Below, piece after piece: positions 62,004 through 64,000 of a DNA stretch of 64,000 nt. Within the stretch, counting starts at the first letter, position 1. Each line of letters begins with the position of its first letter. Both the position numbers and the translations under genes were made by a program. The stretch covers positions 1-64,000 of the forward strand of contig JAGGZT010000039.1 in assembly GCA_021161905.1 (NCBI GenBank), given 5' to 3'. The notes below the pieces were generated by a model that saw only the letters and a program-made list of their open reading frames with translations, searched no databases and was not told the origin of the DNA. The DNA comes from Acidobacteriota bacterium (GTDB taxonomy: Bacteria; Acidobacteriota; B3-B38; Guanabaribacteriales; JAGGZT01).

Positions 62004-62549
62004 TTAATCGATTCTTCTCCTCAACTCAAAAAGATCTCCGCCAAAGGCGTCATAGATAACCACCGCGGGGAAGTCGACCACCTTAAGCCTGAGTACCGCC
62101 TCAGGACCAAGATGAGGAAAGGCGATCACCTCCTTATCCTTTATATATTTTGAAAGAAGTGCCCCTGCTCCGCCCAAGGTGCCAAAATAAACCCCTTTAA
62201 ACTGGGAGAGAAGCTCCCTTACCCTCGGCGATCGGGGTCCCTTACCGATGAACCCCCTTGCCCCTGCCTGAAGGAAGGAGAGCATATAAGGGTCCATCCG
62301 GGAGGAGGTGGTCGGTCCTGCCGAGCCGATCACCTTCCCCGGCGGTGGCGGCGTCGGTCCTACATAATATATCGTTTCTCCCTTAAGCTCAAAGGGAAGG
62401 TCCTTCCCCTCTTTGATCATCTCGGAAAGGAGCTTATGGGCAGCGTCCCGTGCAGCTATCAGCCTTCCTGATATGAGCACCCAATCACCCGCACGAAGGA
62501 GGGAGATGGTCTCTTCAGAAAAAGGCGATTCTATCGGGATGAAGTTCAT
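62004..62549 (-). CDS. Class I fumarate hydratase, beta subunit
   Basis: 181 residues from ATG 62549 (GAGGGAG upstream); the open frame to 62594 lies inside the alpha gene. Blocks: LRAGDWVLISGRLIAARDAAHKLL, PFELKGETIYYVGPTPPPPGKVIGSAGPTTSSRMDPYMLSFLQAGARGFIGKGPRSPRVRELL and PAVVIYDAFGGDLFE. With the alpha subunit it forms the [4Fe-4S] fumarase interconverting fumarate and malate. It overlaps no gene but follows alpha by 8 bp. Confidence 0.93.
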   Translation of the reverse strand: MNFIPIESPFSEETISLLRAGDWVLISGRLIAARDAAHKLLSEMIKEGKDLPFELKGETIYYVGPTPPPPGKVIGSAGPTTSSRMDPYMLSFLQAGARGFIGKGPRSPRVRELLSQFKGVYFGTLGGAGALLSKYIKDKEVIAFPHLGPEAVLRLKVVDFPAVVIYDAFGGDLFELRRRID

Positions 62550-62557
62550 CGTCTCCC

Positions 62558-63403
62558 TCAAATGATCACCCTCTGATGTCGATGAGAATGACACCCTAAG
62601 TTCACCGCTACCGGAAGGCTCGCTATATGACAGGGATGGGTTTCGATATTGACCGCCAAGGCGGTAGTCCTTCCCCCAAGACCAAGGGGACCAATACCAA
62701 GCTCATTCACCAGGAGGAGAAGTTCCTCTTCTAAGGCGGATATCGCTTCATCCTCGCTCCGTTTCCCTATTGGTCTTAGAAGCGCCCTTTTGGCGAGGGT
62801 GGAAGCGAGCTCCATCGTCCCTCCTATCCCTACCCCGATGATAAGAGGAGGACAGGCGCTCGCTCCCTTCCTCGCCACCTCGGAGAGGATGAACCGCTTC
62901 ACCCCATTTATCCCCTCCGCTGGGGCGAGCATCGCCACCGAGCTCATATTCTCGCTCCCTGCCCCCTTCACCAGGAAATCGATCACCAACCTATCGCCAG
63001 GGACGATCTCGATATGGATAACCGCTGGAGTATTGTCCCCCGTGTTTCTATCCCTTCTAAGGGGATCGGCAAGGATGGATGCTCGGAGATACCCTTCTCG
63101 ACACCCCTTAGCCACCCCTTCATTTATCGCCTCGGGAAGGCTACCCCCGGTAATCACCACCTCGGCACCGAGCGTGACAAATACTACCGCCACCCCAGTA
63201 TCCTGACACAAAGGAAGATGTTCTTTTGCCGCCAACTCCGCATTTTCGATAAGCTTGGCAAGGACGAATCTACCGTCCTCCGAGGTCTCCTGTTCCTCAG
63301 CCCTCCTCAGAGCAGAAAGGACATCATCGGGCAAAAAATAATTAGCCCGGACAGCAAGCTCAGCTACCTTTTCGCTTACTGTCCGGGCTTCGATACGACG
63401 CAT
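62558..63403 (-). CDS. Class I fumarate hydratase, alpha subunit
   Basis: 281 residues. Family blocks: LCQDTGVAVVFVTLGAEVVI, NTGDNTPAVIHIEIVPGDRLVIDFLVKGAGSENMS and ASACPPLIIGVGIGGTMELASTLAKRALLRPIG, with cysteines at PLCQD, SACPP and HPCHIA that ligate the [4Fe-4S] cluster. Homologs form the same fold as L(+)-tartrate dehydratase alpha, so tartrate is a remote alternative. Neighbouring mdh favours fumarase. Confidence 0.93.
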   Translation of the reverse strand: MRRIEARTVSEKVAELAVRANYFLPDDVLSALRRAEEQETSEDGRFVLAKLIENAELAAKEHLPLCQDTGVAVVFVTLGAEVVITGGSLPEAINEGVAKGCREGYLRASILADPLRRDRNTGDNTPAVIHIEIVPGDRLVIDFLVKGAGSENMSSVAMLAPAEGINGVKRFILSEVARKGASACPPLIIGVGIGGTMELASTLAKRALLRPIGKRSEDEAISALEEELLLLVNELGIGPLGLGGRTTALAVNIETHPCHIASLPVAVNLGCHSHRHQRVII

Positions 63404-63409
63404 TTTATG

Positions 63410-64000
<591 letters not shown>

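Overview
The window looks like chromosomal core DNA of a diderm (outer-membrane) bacterium with anaerobic or micro-aerobic metabolism. Evidence for an outer membrane is a TonB-dependent receptor, a TolC-family channel with a tripartite RND pump, and a TonB-C-like domain on an anti-sigma factor. Evidence for anaerobic chemistry is a four-subunit 2-oxoacid:ferredoxin oxidoreductase and an Fe-S class I two-subunit fumarase. The TonB receptor carries an N-terminal carboxypeptidase-regulatory-like domain, which is common in Acidobacteriota and related lineages (including Aminicenantes-like groups). That placement is an inference from gene content and is not certain. Genes are tightly packed, often with 4-bp start/stop overlaps. 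No gene-free stretch exceeds about 215 bp, and I saw no rRNA, tRNA, CRISPR array, insertion sequence or phage gene.

Layout. 1-3.5 kb: a truncated CDF transporter, plsC, an ABC-class ATPase (PF09818-like) and an exported flavodoxin-like protein. 3.5-8 kb: a multi-PAS histidine kinase overlapping an HD-GYP response regulator. 8-12 kb: an ECF sigma factor, a zinc-finger anti-sigma factor with a TonB-C-like tail, and a VIT/vWA protein, preceded by a near-consensus ECF promoter. 12.1-16.9 kb: a divergent operon of DUF116, a NifU-like Fe-S protein and PorG-PorD-PorA-PorB. 16.9-22.5 kb (minus): rpsP-khpA-rimM-trmD-rplS-rnhB plus a large TPR protein. 22.6-34.1 kb (minus): asnS, rimO, pgpA, cinA, plsY, gpsA, a membrane HD-GYP protein, a TPR lipoprotein and ribD-ribE-ribBA.

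34.2-43.3 kb (plus) is the most distinctive block. A small membrane protein, a TonB receptor with a CxxC in its plug, a second paralogous small membrane protein, and CusC/B/A-like efflux genes lie in a row. The pump lacks the usual acidic proton-relay residue in TM4. 43.3-50 kb: a sugar-phosphate-isomerase-like protein, a YihY/BrkB membrane protein, a family 2 glycosyltransferase broken by one in-frame TAG, an NlpC/P60 hydrolase, an AmgK-like kinase, a small unknown protein and gamma-glutamyltransferase. 50-60 kb (plus): tdh-kbl threonine catabolism, a lipoprotein, a HEAT-like protein, a PP2C phosphatase, recA, an RCK/TrkA-type protein, an NhaC-family antiporter and a geranylgeranyl-reductase-like flavoprotein. 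60-64 kb (minus): mdh (partial), fumarase alpha and beta, ndk, an M20 peptidase and a PPC/DUF296 protein.

Sigma-70-like promoters were read by eye at several operon heads, and three intrinsic-terminator-like hairpins were found. All functional calls come from recognising motifs in the translations; no database search was run.
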